From: DASXRC01 sp036506495
GTDB taxonomy: Bacteria; Actinomycetota; Actinomycetes; Mycobacteriales; Micromonosporaceae
NCBI GenBank assembly: GCA_036506495.1
Contig: DASXRQ010000182.1
Coordinates: forward strand, 1 to 11,388
Direction: 5' to 3'
DNA: 11,388 nt
Position 1 is the first letter of the stretch, and every line of letters starts with the position of its first letter. The translations under genes and the position numbers were made by a program. Under the pieces are notes generated by a model. That model saw only the letters and a list, made by a program, of their open reading frames with translations, was not told the DNA's origin and ran no database searches. Below are positions 6,038-11,388 of the stretch, in pieces.

Positions 6038-7345
6038 TTATCCGCAGCACGAGCCCGCGGCTCCCTCGGTGCCAACGGTGACCAACGGCAGCGACAGCCG
6101 CCCGCCGTCGACCGCGAGGTTGGAGTTGCACACGCCGGTCTCCGGCAGGTCCAGCCGCACGGCGCGGGCCGCCTCCCAGTCGCCGGCAAGCGCGGCGACG
6201 ACGGAGCGGACCTGCTCGTATCCGGTGGCGAGCAGGAACGTGGGTGCGCGGCCGTAGGACTTCGCGCCGACGACGTAGAACCCGGTCTCGGGATGGGTGA
6301 GCTCGTTGACGCCGTGCGGGGGCACGGTGCCGCAGGAGTGCTCGTTCGGGTCGATCAACGGCGCCAGGGCGCGGGTGGAGCCGAGGATCGGGTCGAGGTC
6401 AAGGCGCAGCTCAGACGCTGGGGTGTGGTCGGGGCGGGCGCCGGTCGCGTTGACGATTACCTGGGCGTCGACCTTGCGGCCGTCACTCGATACCAGGCCC
6501 TGGTCGGTGACCTCCTCGACCAGGAAGCCGGCGTGCACCGTGACCGTCCCGCCGTCGACCAGGGCCCTGACGCGGGTGCCGATCGCACCTCGGGCCGGCA
6601 GCGCGTCGGTGTCGCCGCCGCCGTAGGCGCGCGACGGGTTCGGGGCGCGCAGCAGCCAATGCACCGTGGTGCCGGGTTCGGCATCGGCCAGCTCGACGAG
6701 CGCGAGCAGGGTGCCGGTGGCCGAGTGGCCGGCGCCGACCACGGCGACGGCCTTGCCCGCGAACTCCTTGCGCAGACGGCCGAGCACGTCGGGCATGCCG
6801 GTGAAGACCTGGCCCGCGGCGTCCGCCTCCGCCTCGCCGCGGGCGGGGATGCCGTTGCCGCCGAGGGGGTTGGGGGTGCGCCAGGTGCCGGACGCGTCGA
6901 TGACCGCCGAGGCGAGCAGCTCGGAGCCGTCGGCCAGCCGCAGCCGGAACGGTGCAGTGTGGCGGCCGGCGGTGCGGATCTTGTCGAAGCCGTGCCGAGC
7001 CATCGCGGTCACCGCCTGGCCGAAGCGCAGCGACGGCGCGATTGCCGGGTGAGCCGCCAGTGGCGCGAGGTAGTCCGCAATGAGGTCTCCGCCGGTCGGT
7101 AGCTTGTCCGGATCCGGTGCCGTCCAGCCGGCGGCTTCGAGCAGGGCCCGGGCGGCCGGGTCGATGTTGAAACGCCACGGGCTGAACAGCCGCACGTGGG
7201 ACCAGTCGGCGATCGAGGCGGCGACGCTGTCCCGGGCCTCGATCACGACGAAGTCCTGGCCCCGGGTGGCCAGCTGGGCGGCGGCGGCCATGCCGACCGG
7301 TCCAGCGCCGATCACCGCGACGGGAAGCAATGGGCTGCTCGCCAT
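6038..7345 (-). CDS. FAD/NAD(P)-dependent oxidoreductase with C-terminal Cys-Cys-Gly (ArsO-like)
   Basis: A 435-residue two-dinucleotide-fold flavoprotein. GAGPVG (13-18) is the N-terminal FAD site with the acidic VVIEAR strand end near 34-38. GAGHSA (204-209) is the NAD(P) site. VIVNATGARPD (about 296-306) is the usual link back to the FAD domain. This matches the flavin monooxygenase-like group placed near ArsO of ars operons, whose reaction is not firmly settled. The last residues are GSCCG (Cys433-Cys434), with further cysteines at 338 and 406. A vicinal C-terminal cysteine pair recalls mercuric reductase, where the tail hands metal to the active site, but the MerA redox motif with two spaced cysteines is absent. 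The ATG at 7345 follows AGGAG (complement 7354-7358) by 8 bases. It shares an operon with the MFS permease. Confidence 0.85.
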   Translation of the reverse strand: MASSPLLPVAVIGAGPVGMAAAAQLATRGQDFVVIEARDSVAASIADWSHVRLFSPWRFNIDPAARALLEAAGWTAPDPDKLPTGGDLIADYLAPLAAHPAIAPSLRFGQAVTAMARHGFDKIRTAGRHTAPFRLRLADGSELLASAVIDASGTWRTPNPLGGNGIPARGEAEADAAGQVFTGMPDVLGRLRKEFAGKAVAVVGAGHSATGTLLALVELADAEPGTTVHWLLRAPNPSRAYGGGDTDALPARGAIGTRVRALVDGGTVTVHAGFLVEEVTDQGLVSSDGRKVDAQVIVNATGARPDHTPASELRLDLDPILGSTRALAPLIDPNEHSCGTVPPHGVNELTHPETGFYVVGAKSYGRAPTFLLATGYEQVRSVVAALAGDWEAARAVRLDLPETGVCNSNLAVDGGRLSLPLVTVGTEGAAGSCCG

Positions 7346-7411
7346 GACCGTTTCTCCTTCCACCGGCCCACCCACAGGCTGTTTAGAGAGCTTTCGAACC
7401 AACCGGTGTTT

Positions 7412-7440
7412 AGATTGCCGCCTAGTTAGGCATCTGTCAA
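7412..7440 (-). promoter_or_regulatory. Promoter of unit B (flavoprotein and MFS permease)
   Basis: On the minus strand TTGACA (complement 7435-7440) is followed after 17 bases by CAATCT (complement 7412-7417). The -35 overlaps the last codons of the upstream arsR. The predicted start near 7405 gives a leader of about 60 bases carrying the AGGAG site. The -35 is perfect but the -10 is only a fair match, so this is a moderate call. Confidence 0.5.
7420..7431. promoter_or_regulatory. Short palindrome between -35 and -10 of unit B
   Basis: GCCTA-GT-TAGGC has perfect 5-base arms around 2 bases and lies wholly within the 17-base spacer of the predicted flavoprotein promoter. That position suits a repressor operator. 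It differs from the TCAA-N6-TTGA operator of unit C, so a different regulator, perhaps the adjacent upstream ArsR, could use it. Short arms mean chance is possible. Confidence 0.4.
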
Positions 7441-7772
7441 ATCAGATCTTTGGCAGTCGCCGGGGTCGCCGGTGCCGGTTTGCCCATCACGACGTCGGCG
7501 GCGCTGGGGAAACACGAGACGCAGTTGGTGTTGATCCGGTAGTGCCGCGCGTTACCTACGGCCTCGATGAGCACGAACCGCACCTCGGCCAGGATCTTCA
7601 GGTGTTGGGAGACCGTCGACTGGGCCAGACCCATCGCCGCCACGATCTGGCCCACGCTCATGGGCTCCCCCCGCCTGGCCAGGAGTTCCACCAACTGCAC
7701 CCGAGACGGGTCGGCCAGTGCCCGGAACCACGAGGCGTACTCCGTCGCGGTGGCCCGATTCAGCAGCGCCAA
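7437..7772 (-). CDS. arsR: ArsR/SmtB-family repressor with C-terminal Cys-X2-Cys
   Basis: A 111-residue repressor from the TTG at 7772. ASWFRALADPSRVQLVELLA is helices 1-2, MSVGQIVAAMGLAQSTVSQHL is the HTH, and FVLIEAVGNARHYRI is the wing. Past the wing, NTNCVSCFPSAADVVMG carries Cys84 and Cys87, a probable thiol site for arsenite or another soft metal; there are no other cysteines. TTG is chosen because GGAGG (complement 7780-7784) sits 7 bases upstream and the conserved part starts at LLNRATATEYASW. ATG at 7829 is the alternative, but it has no Shine-Dalgarno site and lies inside a palindrome. It follows the M28-like gene (stop at 7853) on the same strand and precedes the flavoprotein by 91 bases. 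It probably controls unit B, unit A, or both. Confidence 0.85.
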   Translation of the reverse strand: MALLNRATATEYASWFRALADPSRVQLVELLARRGEPMSVGQIVAAMGLAQSTVSQHLKILAEVRFVLIEAVGNARHYRINTNCVSCFPSAADVVMGKPAPATPATAKDLI

Positions 7773-7828
7773 GGCCGAACCTCCAAATGATCGCTCATCG
7801 CCGATTGACGATGACCTTAGTCGGTCCA

Positions 7829-7843
7829 TTGCCGCATCGGCAA
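7829..7843. repeat. Perfect inverted repeat before arsR
   Basis: TTGCCG-CAT-CGGCAA has perfect 6-base arms around 3 bases, between the M28-like gene and the coding part of the downstream arsR. It covers the alternative ATG of that arsR at 7829. It could be an operator or a small RNA hairpin in the transcript. No promoter hexamers are obvious beside it. Confidence 0.45.
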
Positions 7844-7852
7844 CCAACAAGG

Positions 7853-9091
7853 TCAGCTCCGGCTTGGCCGGGGGTAGCTGGCGGGGTTGACCGCCTCGGC
7901 CAGTTTCACGGCGGTGGCGACGACGAGTCGCGCCGCGGCGACCAGGGTCTCGGAGCGGACCCGGTCGGGTGTCTCCGCTGGGGTCTGGTAGCCGGGCATG
8001 TCCATGCCGATCCCCACCGCTGGTAGCCCGGCGGCGGCGTAGCGGCGGTTGTCCGAAGCCATGGCTCGCGCCAGCAGCGGTACGCCCACCAGGCGACCGG
8101 CAACGTCGAGCGCGGCGAGCAGTGGCTGCGCGGGACCACCGGCCTCGACGGCGGCCGCCCCGCGCAGCTCGGCGGCGCCATCGAGGTTGATGATGAACGT
8201 GCCGTCTTGGACGAACCGGGCATGCCGGGCCGATCCGTGTCCGCCGGCCTCCTCTCCGTCGAGCAGCGCGACACTCAACCCCACCTCGGCCGGGAGGATG
8301 GTGTGCAACACCCGGGCGGTTTCGATGATGGCGGCGACGCCGGACGCGTTGTCACACGCTGCCGGAAGGCGTTGCGCCGGGTCGTCGCCCACGCCGTCGA
8401 AATGAGCCGTGACCAGTACGGATAACGCGCCGCGCCGAGGAGGGCGGAAGGTGCCGATGACGTTCGTGCCGATCACGTCGACCGCCCGCAGTGGCACCGT
8501 CGCCGTCACGATCGCCTGCCCGGCAGTGGCCCGCATCCGGTCGTGGATCTCGGACCGCACAGCGAGGACCGGTAGGCCGACCGTGGCGGGCCCGGCGACC
8601 ATCTTCGGCATCCAGCCCGCCGCATCCGTGCTCCGCGGCACCAGGACGCCGAGCGCCCCGGCCGCGGCGGCGTCGGCAGCGCGGTCGGCGGACCATGCCG
8701 TATCCAGGACCCACGCGCCCGCCAGGTAAGGATCATCGACGACCGCGAGCCGCCCGGTGCGAGGGTCCGCCACGTCGGCGGAGGCGAGGTGCTCGCAGAA
8801 GTCGCGGCGGAACACCAGCTCGGCCGTCGACTCACGCTTCGTGACAGCCAGTCTCGGGGTCGCGTAGACCTGGCGGACCGCGCCCGTGATCGGGAACTCG
8901 TCGAGGATCACCGTGGCACCCGACTGCCGGAGGTGGTCGGCGAGCCACGCAGCCGCCGCGCGCCCCCCGGCCGAGCCGACGCGTCGTCCGGCGAAGTCAT
9001 CGGCAGCGAGGCGCGACACGACTGCCCGCATCCTCGCGGCATCCGGGGCGAAGGCGGTCACCGGCGCCGACCCGGTGAGTGCGGAGGTCAC
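7853..9091 (-). CDS. M28-family metallopeptidase-like protein with PA-like insert, altered zinc site
   Basis: A 412-residue protein of the M28 aminopeptidase type. VTAHFDG (His230), AACDNASGV (bridging Asp247), DGEEAGGHGS (base Glu280, ligand Glu281) and NLDGA (Asp304) match the first four zinc or catalytic positions. The fifth ligand, normally the His of a YHTPADT-like motif, is Gln369 in GYQTPAETPD, and SDN at 346-348 stands where many relatives have SDH. Residues about 105-205 resemble a protease-associated domain. No signal peptide or membrane segment is seen, so it should be cytoplasmic, unlike most secreted M28 enzymes. The GTG at 9091 overlaps the TGA of the CCG gene as GTGA, so the two are made together. 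The GTG at 9100 is the other option. Possible substrates are the CCG protein or a small thiol peptide; this is speculation. Confidence 0.8.
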   Translation of the reverse strand: MTSALTGSAPVTAFAPDAARMRAVVSRLAADDFAGRRVGSAGGRAAAAWLADHLRQSGATVILDEFPITGAVRQVYATPRLAVTKRESTAELVFRRDFCEHLASADVADPRTGRLAVVDDPYLAGAWVLDTAWSADRAADAAAAGALGVLVPRSTDAAGWMPKMVAGPATVGLPVLAVRSEIHDRMRATAGQAIVTATVPLRAVDVIGTNVIGTFRPPRRGALSVLVTAHFDGVGDDPAQRLPAACDNASGVAAIIETARVLHTILPAEVGLSVALLDGEEAGGHGSARHARFVQDGTFIINLDGAAELRGAAAVEAGGPAQPLLAALDVAGRLVGVPLLARAMASDNRRYAAAGLPAVGIGMDMPGYQTPAETPDRVRSETLVAAARLVVATAVKLAEAVNPASYPRPSRS

Positions 9092-9327
9092 CCGCAGCAC
9101 CCCGCGCCGGAGGCGACCGCCTGCTCCATGGCGGCCGTGCCGCAGCAGCCACCCTCAGCCGTGGCCTCCTCGACCGTGCCACAACACGTGCTCGCCTGGG
9201 TTTCCTCGACGGACGTCGCGGCCGTGGCTGGACCGCCGCAGCAGCCGCCGGCCGAAGCGGGCGGGCTCAGCGCCTCGGCTGGGTCGCCGAGGAAGCCGCC
9301 GATCGTCTGGGTCGTATCCGTGCCCAT
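9088..9327 (-). CDS. Small cysteine-rich protein with four Cys-Cys-Gly motifs
   Basis: A 79-residue protein with eight cysteines, all in adjacent pairs followed by glycine: Cys29-30, 48-49, 61-62 and 77-78, the last forming the exact C-terminus (GAGCCG). The linkers are Ala/Thr/Glu-rich and probably flexible. There is no signal peptide or membrane helix. The N-terminal half (IGGFLGDPAEALSPP) has no cysteine. Vicinal cysteines suit binding of arsenite or other soft ions, as in the ArsD metallochaperone, but there is no overall likeness to ArsD. It may act as a cytoplasmic chelator or donor. The ATG at 9327 is preferred over 9333 because AGGGAG (complement 9334-9339) ends 6 bases before it. It is the first gene of unit A, overlaps the M28-like start by four bases, and is divergent from arsR. 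I know no named family for it. Confidence 0.8.
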   Translation of the reverse strand: MGTDTTQTIGGFLGDPAEALSPPASAGGCCGGPATAATSVEETQASTCCGTVEEATAEGGCCGTAAMEQAVASGAGCCG

Positions 9328-9352
9328 GTTCATCTCCCTGTCTCGACGTTTG

Positions 9353-9392
9353 TCAAATCAGCCAACCGGATGAAGCTTGCACCGTGATTTGA
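9353..9392. repeat. Separated inverted repeat in the divergent intergenic region
   Basis: TCAAATCA (9353-9360) and TGATTTGA (9385-9392) are perfect 8-base inverted copies separated by 24 bases. The second lies in the shared promoter spacer and the first in the presumed leader of the CCG gene. Two half-sites could bind one repressor dimer each or allow looping. The first is part of an 11-base sequence that recurs at 7435-7445. Confidence 0.5.
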
Positions 9393-9402
9393 AGTCTGTC
9401 AA
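9374..9402 (-). promoter_or_regulatory. Promoter of unit A (CCG protein, M28-like protein, arsR)
   Basis: On the minus strand TTGACA (complement 9397-9402) and CAAGCT (complement 9374-9379) are 17 bases apart. The predicted start near 9367 gives a leader of about 40 bases that includes the AGGGAG ribosome site. The hexamers overlap those of the opposite arsR promoter, so the two should compete. Confidence 0.5.
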
Positions 9403-9405
9403 CCT
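9377..9405 (+). promoter_or_regulatory. Promoter of the divergent arsR, probably leaderless
   Basis: TTGCAC (9377-9382) and CAACCT (9400-9405) are 17 bases apart, and a start seven bases further lands on the A of the ATG at 9412. No ribosome site at a useful distance exists (AGAGG is only one base from the ATG), which also points to a leaderless mRNA. The -10 is a weak match. The TTGA-N6-TCAA palindrome at 9389-9402 is a likely operator inside it. Confidence 0.45.
9389..9402. promoter_or_regulatory. Candidate ArsR operator in the divergent promoter
   Basis: TTGA-AGTCTG-TCAA is a 4-base-arm palindrome with a 6-base centre. It overlaps the -35 of the minus-strand promoter and the -10 of the plus-strand promoter, so one bound dimer would silence both directions. 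Arms are short, so the call rests mainly on position. Confidence 0.45.
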
Positions 9406-9411
9406 AGAGGC

Positions 9412-9789
9412 ATGTCGAAACAGCTCGTGGTCCTGGACAACCCGACCAACCAGGAGGTCTGCTGCCCGCCGATCGCCGAAGCCTCCCTCGACCCCGGGCA
9501 AGCCACCGACATGGCCCGCATGTTCAAAGCCCTCGGAGACCCCATCCGCCTGCGCCTGCTGTCCCGCATCACCTCTGCGCCGGACGGGGAGATCTGCGTC
9601 TGCGAAATCACTGGCGACGACTTCAACGTCTCCGGCCCCACCATCTCCCACCACCTCAAAGTCCTGCGCGAGGCCGGACTCATCGAGGGCGAGCGGCGAG
9701 GGACGTGGGTCTACTACCGGCGGGTGACGGCGAACCTGCATCAGCTCGCATCCCTGCTTGCGGTCCAGGAGACCGCCGGCACGGTCTAG
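9412..9789 (+). CDS. arsR: ArsR repressor with two cysteine clusters
   Basis: A 125-residue ArsR/SmtB-family arsenite-responsive repressor. Residues about 31-55 (ATDMARMFKALGDPIRLRLL) are the first helices. EICVCEI puts Cys62 and Cys64 in the helix that holds the classical arsenite site of E. coli-type ArsR. The recognition helix lies at about 73-88 (VSGPTISHHLKVLREAG), and the wing is EGERRGTWVYYRR. An extra vicinal pair, Cys17-Cys18 (EVCCPPI), lies at the N-terminus, as in the N-terminal pair of Corynebacterium glutamicum ArsR. Arsenite bound by these thiols should release DNA. It is divergent from unit A, with a shared promoter region of about 84 bases, and ends 8 bases from the convergent hypothetical gene. 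The ATG at 9412 is probably read without a leader. Confidence 0.92.
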   Translation: MSKQLVVLDNPTNQEVCCPPIAEASLDPGQATDMARMFKALGDPIRLRLLSRITSAPDGEICVCEITGDDFNVSGPTISHHLKVLREAGLIEGERRGTWVYYRRVTANLHQLASLLAVQETAGTV

Positions 9790-9797
9790 GTGGGCGA

Positions 9798-10046
9798 CTA
9801 TGCCGCGTGGTGTCCCGCCGAGCCACCGACGGAGCCGTCAACGCGCCGATTCTCATGGGCCGCGATAACGCGCTGGATGGCTTCCTGGTTCGGATCGGTT
9901 GCCAGCCACTGAATCGTCCGCCAGGCGTGGTGGGGCAGATCGCCACGCTCGGCGCGGTCCACGAGCCGGTGAAGCGTTTCGATCAGTGCGGTGTCGACGC
10001 CATCGGGAACGGGCAGCGGAAACGGACGGTCTGATCGCTCGGTCAT
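9798..10046 (-). CDS. Small hypothetical protein
   Basis: An 82-residue soluble protein that I do not recognise. It is mostly helical in character (VDTALIETLHRLVDRAERGD and NQEAIQRVIAAHENRR), with a proline-rich start (RPFPLPVPDG) and no cysteines, signal or membrane segment. GGAGGGG ends 4 bases before the ATG at 10046, which is far better than the upstream start at 10127. It is convergent with arsR, with only 8 bases between the stops, and no terminator is visible there. Nothing ties it to metalloid resistance. It may belong with the flanking signalling gene or stand alone. Confidence 0.65.
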   Translation of the reverse strand: MTERSDRPFPLPVPDGVDTALIETLHRLVDRAERGDLPHHAWRTIQWLATDPNQEAIQRVIAAHENRRVDGSVGGSAGHHAA

Positions 10047-10159
10047 GATTCCCCTCCCGCTGTGGCGGCCGATGCCCGCCCGGATAGTCAACGAGAGGTG
10101 ACCGACGATCGTTGCGGTGGTGGCCACGCCGGTGTCGCAACACCGCGCCAGAGCCGGTG

Positions 10160-10196
10160 CCGAGTGTCGGAACTCGGCGCCGCGGAGGCGCGGCGC
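10160..10196 (-). terminator. Two adjacent GC-rich hairpins downstream of the phosphatase gene
   Basis: CCGAGT-GTCGGA-ACTCGG (10160-10177) and GCGCCGCG-GAGG-CGCGGCGC (10177-10196) are perfect inverted repeats with 6- and 8-base arms. They lie 23 bases past the stop of the minus-strand phosphatase gene. No T-run follows, as is common for actinobacterial terminators. The rest of the 10047-10218 gap shows nothing I can name. Confidence 0.45.
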
Positions 10197-10218
10197 GCTG
10201 GCTGACTCGCGAACGTCG

Positions 10219-11388
10219 CTAGGAACGCCGGTGGACCGTCAGTAGGGCGATGTCATCGGCTGGTCGGTCTGCGCCCATGGTGGCCATGATGGTGGAGCAC
10301 ACGGTCTCGGCGGGGCCGGGGCGGACGGTGTCGCACAGTCGCTTCAGCCCGACGTCGATGAGTTCGGTGCGGCGTTCGACCAGTCCATCGGTGTAGCAGA
10401 CCAGGACCGCTCCGGGCGGGAACTCGATCGACGTGTACCGTCGGCGGTGGTCAAGCCGGCCGATGCCGAGCGGCGGGTCGACGGCCACCTCGACCATGCT
10501 TGCCGGCTGCCCCGGAACGGCCAGAATCGGGCGTGGGTGCCCGGCGACGGAGAAGTGGATGGTCGCCCTATTTGGGGGGATCATGGCGTAAACGGCGCTG
10601 GCCAGGCTTCCCGCCTCGAAGTGCTGGATCTTCCGGTCTAGGTGGATCATCGCGTCGGCCGGATCGTCACAGATCAGGGCGTACGCCCGGAGCGCGCTGC
10701 GCAGCCGGCCCATCACGACCGCGGACCGCAAGCCGTGTCCCGAGACGTCCCCGATCACGACGCCCAGCCACCCCGATGGCAGGGTGAAGACGTCGTACCA
10801 GTCGCCCCCGACGCCGGCGTCGTGGCCGGGCACGTAGCGGGCCGCCATGTCCACGCCGGGCACATCGGGCAGCCGCGTGGGCAGCAGGCTCCGCTGCAGC
10901 GCCAGCGCGGCGGTTCGGTCGAGCTTGTGGGACCGGGCCTGGCTGGCCAGACTGATGCGGTCGGCCACCAGCTGCAGCAGGTGTACGTCGTGGGCGTCGA
11001 ACTGGCGCGGCGTCAGGCTACCGACGTGTAGCACGCCGATCACCTGTCCCCCCGCGAGCAGGGGCACACCGAGGAGCGACCGAATCCCCTTTTCGATAAG
11101 GATCGGATTCAATACGTCGCCGGGCTTCAGGTCGTCGATGATGACGGGCGCTGCCTCCCGTGAGACCCGGCCGGCGAACCCGCGGCCCACGGCGATTCGG
11201 AAGCCCTGCCTGACCTCTTCTTCCAGGCCCTTCGCGGCCGTCGCGACCAGCTGGCGGGAATGAACGTCCAGCAGCAGGACCGCCGCGGTGTCGACCCCCA
11301 ACAGGTCCCTCGTCCGGTCGAGCATCTCGTCAAACAGGTCCTCGACATCGAGCTTCGAGAGTGTGGCATCGGTGACGGCCTCAATGCG
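10219..11388 (-). CDS. GAF-domain SpoIIE/RsbU-type PP2C serine phosphatase (runs off right edge)
   Basis: The frame is open to the window edge, giving 389 visible residues without the start. A helical segment (EAVTDATLSKLDVEDLFDE) leads into a GAF domain, about residues 22-150 (LLGVDTAAVLLLD, IAVGRGFAGRVSRE, SLLGVPLLAGGQVIGVLHVG). The linker LQRSLLPTRLPDVPG is typical of phosphatases that act on anti-sigma antagonists. The PP2C domain, about 190-388, has GGDWYD (194-199), GDVSGHG (213-219), AGHPRP, PPLGIG, LVCYTDGLVE and ADDIALL, so the metal-binding aspartates are present. It should dephosphorylate an STAS-type antagonist in response to a GAF-bound signal. A further sensor domain such as PAS could lie upstream. 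It is transcribed toward the island but separated by hairpins, with no sign of a link to arsenic. Confidence 0.9.
   Translation of the reverse strand, partial: RIEAVTDATLSKLDVEDLFDEMLDRTRDLLGVDTAAVLLLDVHSRQLVATAAKGLEEEVRQGFRIAVGRGFAGRVSREAAPVIIDDLKPGDVLNPILIEKGIRSLLGVPLLAGGQVIGVLHVGSLTPRQFDAHDVHLLQLVADRISLASQARSHKLDRTAALALQRSLLPTRLPDVPGVDMAARYVPGHDAGVGGDWYDVFTLPSGWLGVVIGDVSGHGLRSAVVMGRLRSALRAYALICDDPADAMIHLDRKIQHFEAGSLASAVYAMIPPNRATIHFSVAGHPRPILAVPGQPASMVEVAVDPPLGIGRLDHRRRYTSIEFPPGAVLVCYTDGLVERRTELIDVGLKRLCDTVRPGPAETVCSTIMATMGADRPADDIALLTVHRRS

Noticed and set aside
6034..6189. N-terminal extension of the MFS permease
   Set aside because: It would overlap the end of the flavoprotein and reads as a Cys/Arg/Pro-rich stretch unlike an MFS N-terminus.
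6026..7102. Long plus-strand open frame of 358 residues
   Set aside because: It lies antisense to the flavoprotein, which has clear FAD and NAD(P) motifs. The translation is Gly/Arg/Val-rich with no family pattern, as expected for an antisense frame in GC-rich DNA.
6038..7345. Mercuric reductase
   Set aside because: The Cys-Cys tail is similar, but the spaced redox cysteine pair near the FAD site is missing and no merT, merP, merB or merR is present.
9088..9327. CCG protein as a ribosomal peptide natural-product precursor matured by the M28-like protein
   Set aside because: No modifying enzyme (lanthionine synthase, radical SAM, cyclodehydratase) is encoded nearby, and the Cys pairs are spread along the chain rather than in a leader/core layout. 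Metalloid binding fits the neighbours better.
1..11388. tRNA, rRNA or CRISPR array
   Set aside because: I saw no tRNA-like cloverleaf, no rRNA-like stretch and no regularly spaced repeats.

Overview
The window is very GC-rich, has actinobacterial codon use (third positions mostly G or C, GTG and TTG starts), and carries actinomycete-type families: an ECF sigma factor with a SnoaL-like tail, a GAF-SpoIIE phosphatase, and ArsC enzymes with an N-terminal helical domain. It therefore most likely comes from a filamentous or soil actinobacterium. Genus cannot be told from the sequence. The core, about 2.26-9.79 kb, is a metalloid (arsenic) resistance island.

Left flank (1-2246, genes on both strands): the 3' end of an IS110-type transposase, a small excisionase-like helix-turn-helix protein on the minus strand, an ECF sigma factor that has lost its region 2 domain, and a pair of small membrane proteins of unknown role. 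This looks like a rearranged boundary. No stretch over 300 bases is empty. The longest gap here (1357-1561) holds nothing I can call beyond a weak -10-like CATAAT at 1501-1506.

Island (2256-9789): nearly everything is on the minus strand in three likely transcription units, each preceded by a perfect TTGACA -35 box with a 17-base spacer. Unit A (9327 to 7437) encodes a 79-residue protein with four Cys-Cys-Gly motifs, an M28-type metallopeptidase-like protein and an ArsR repressor. Unit B (7345 to 4831) encodes a flavoprotein whose C-terminus also ends in Cys-Cys-Gly and an MFS permease. Unit C (4778 to 2256) encodes an ArsR-ArsC fusion, an aquaglyceroporin and two further ArsC-type arsenate reductases. 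The four genes of unit C are chained by 4-base stop/start overlaps. A third ArsR gene (9412-9789) is divergent from unit A, and the two promoters occupy the same 32 bases.

Likely joint function: arsenate is reduced to arsenite by the ArsC enzymes. Arsenite leaves through the aquaglyceroporin and perhaps, in free or modified form, through the MFS permease. The flavoprotein, the CCG protein and the M28-like protein form a less understood thiol-based module. No ArsB, Acr3, ArsA, ArsM or ArsI is visible in the window.

Right flank (9798-11388): a small hypothetical protein, a 172-base gap with two adjacent hairpins, and a GAF plus SpoIIE-type PP2C phosphatase that runs off the right edge.
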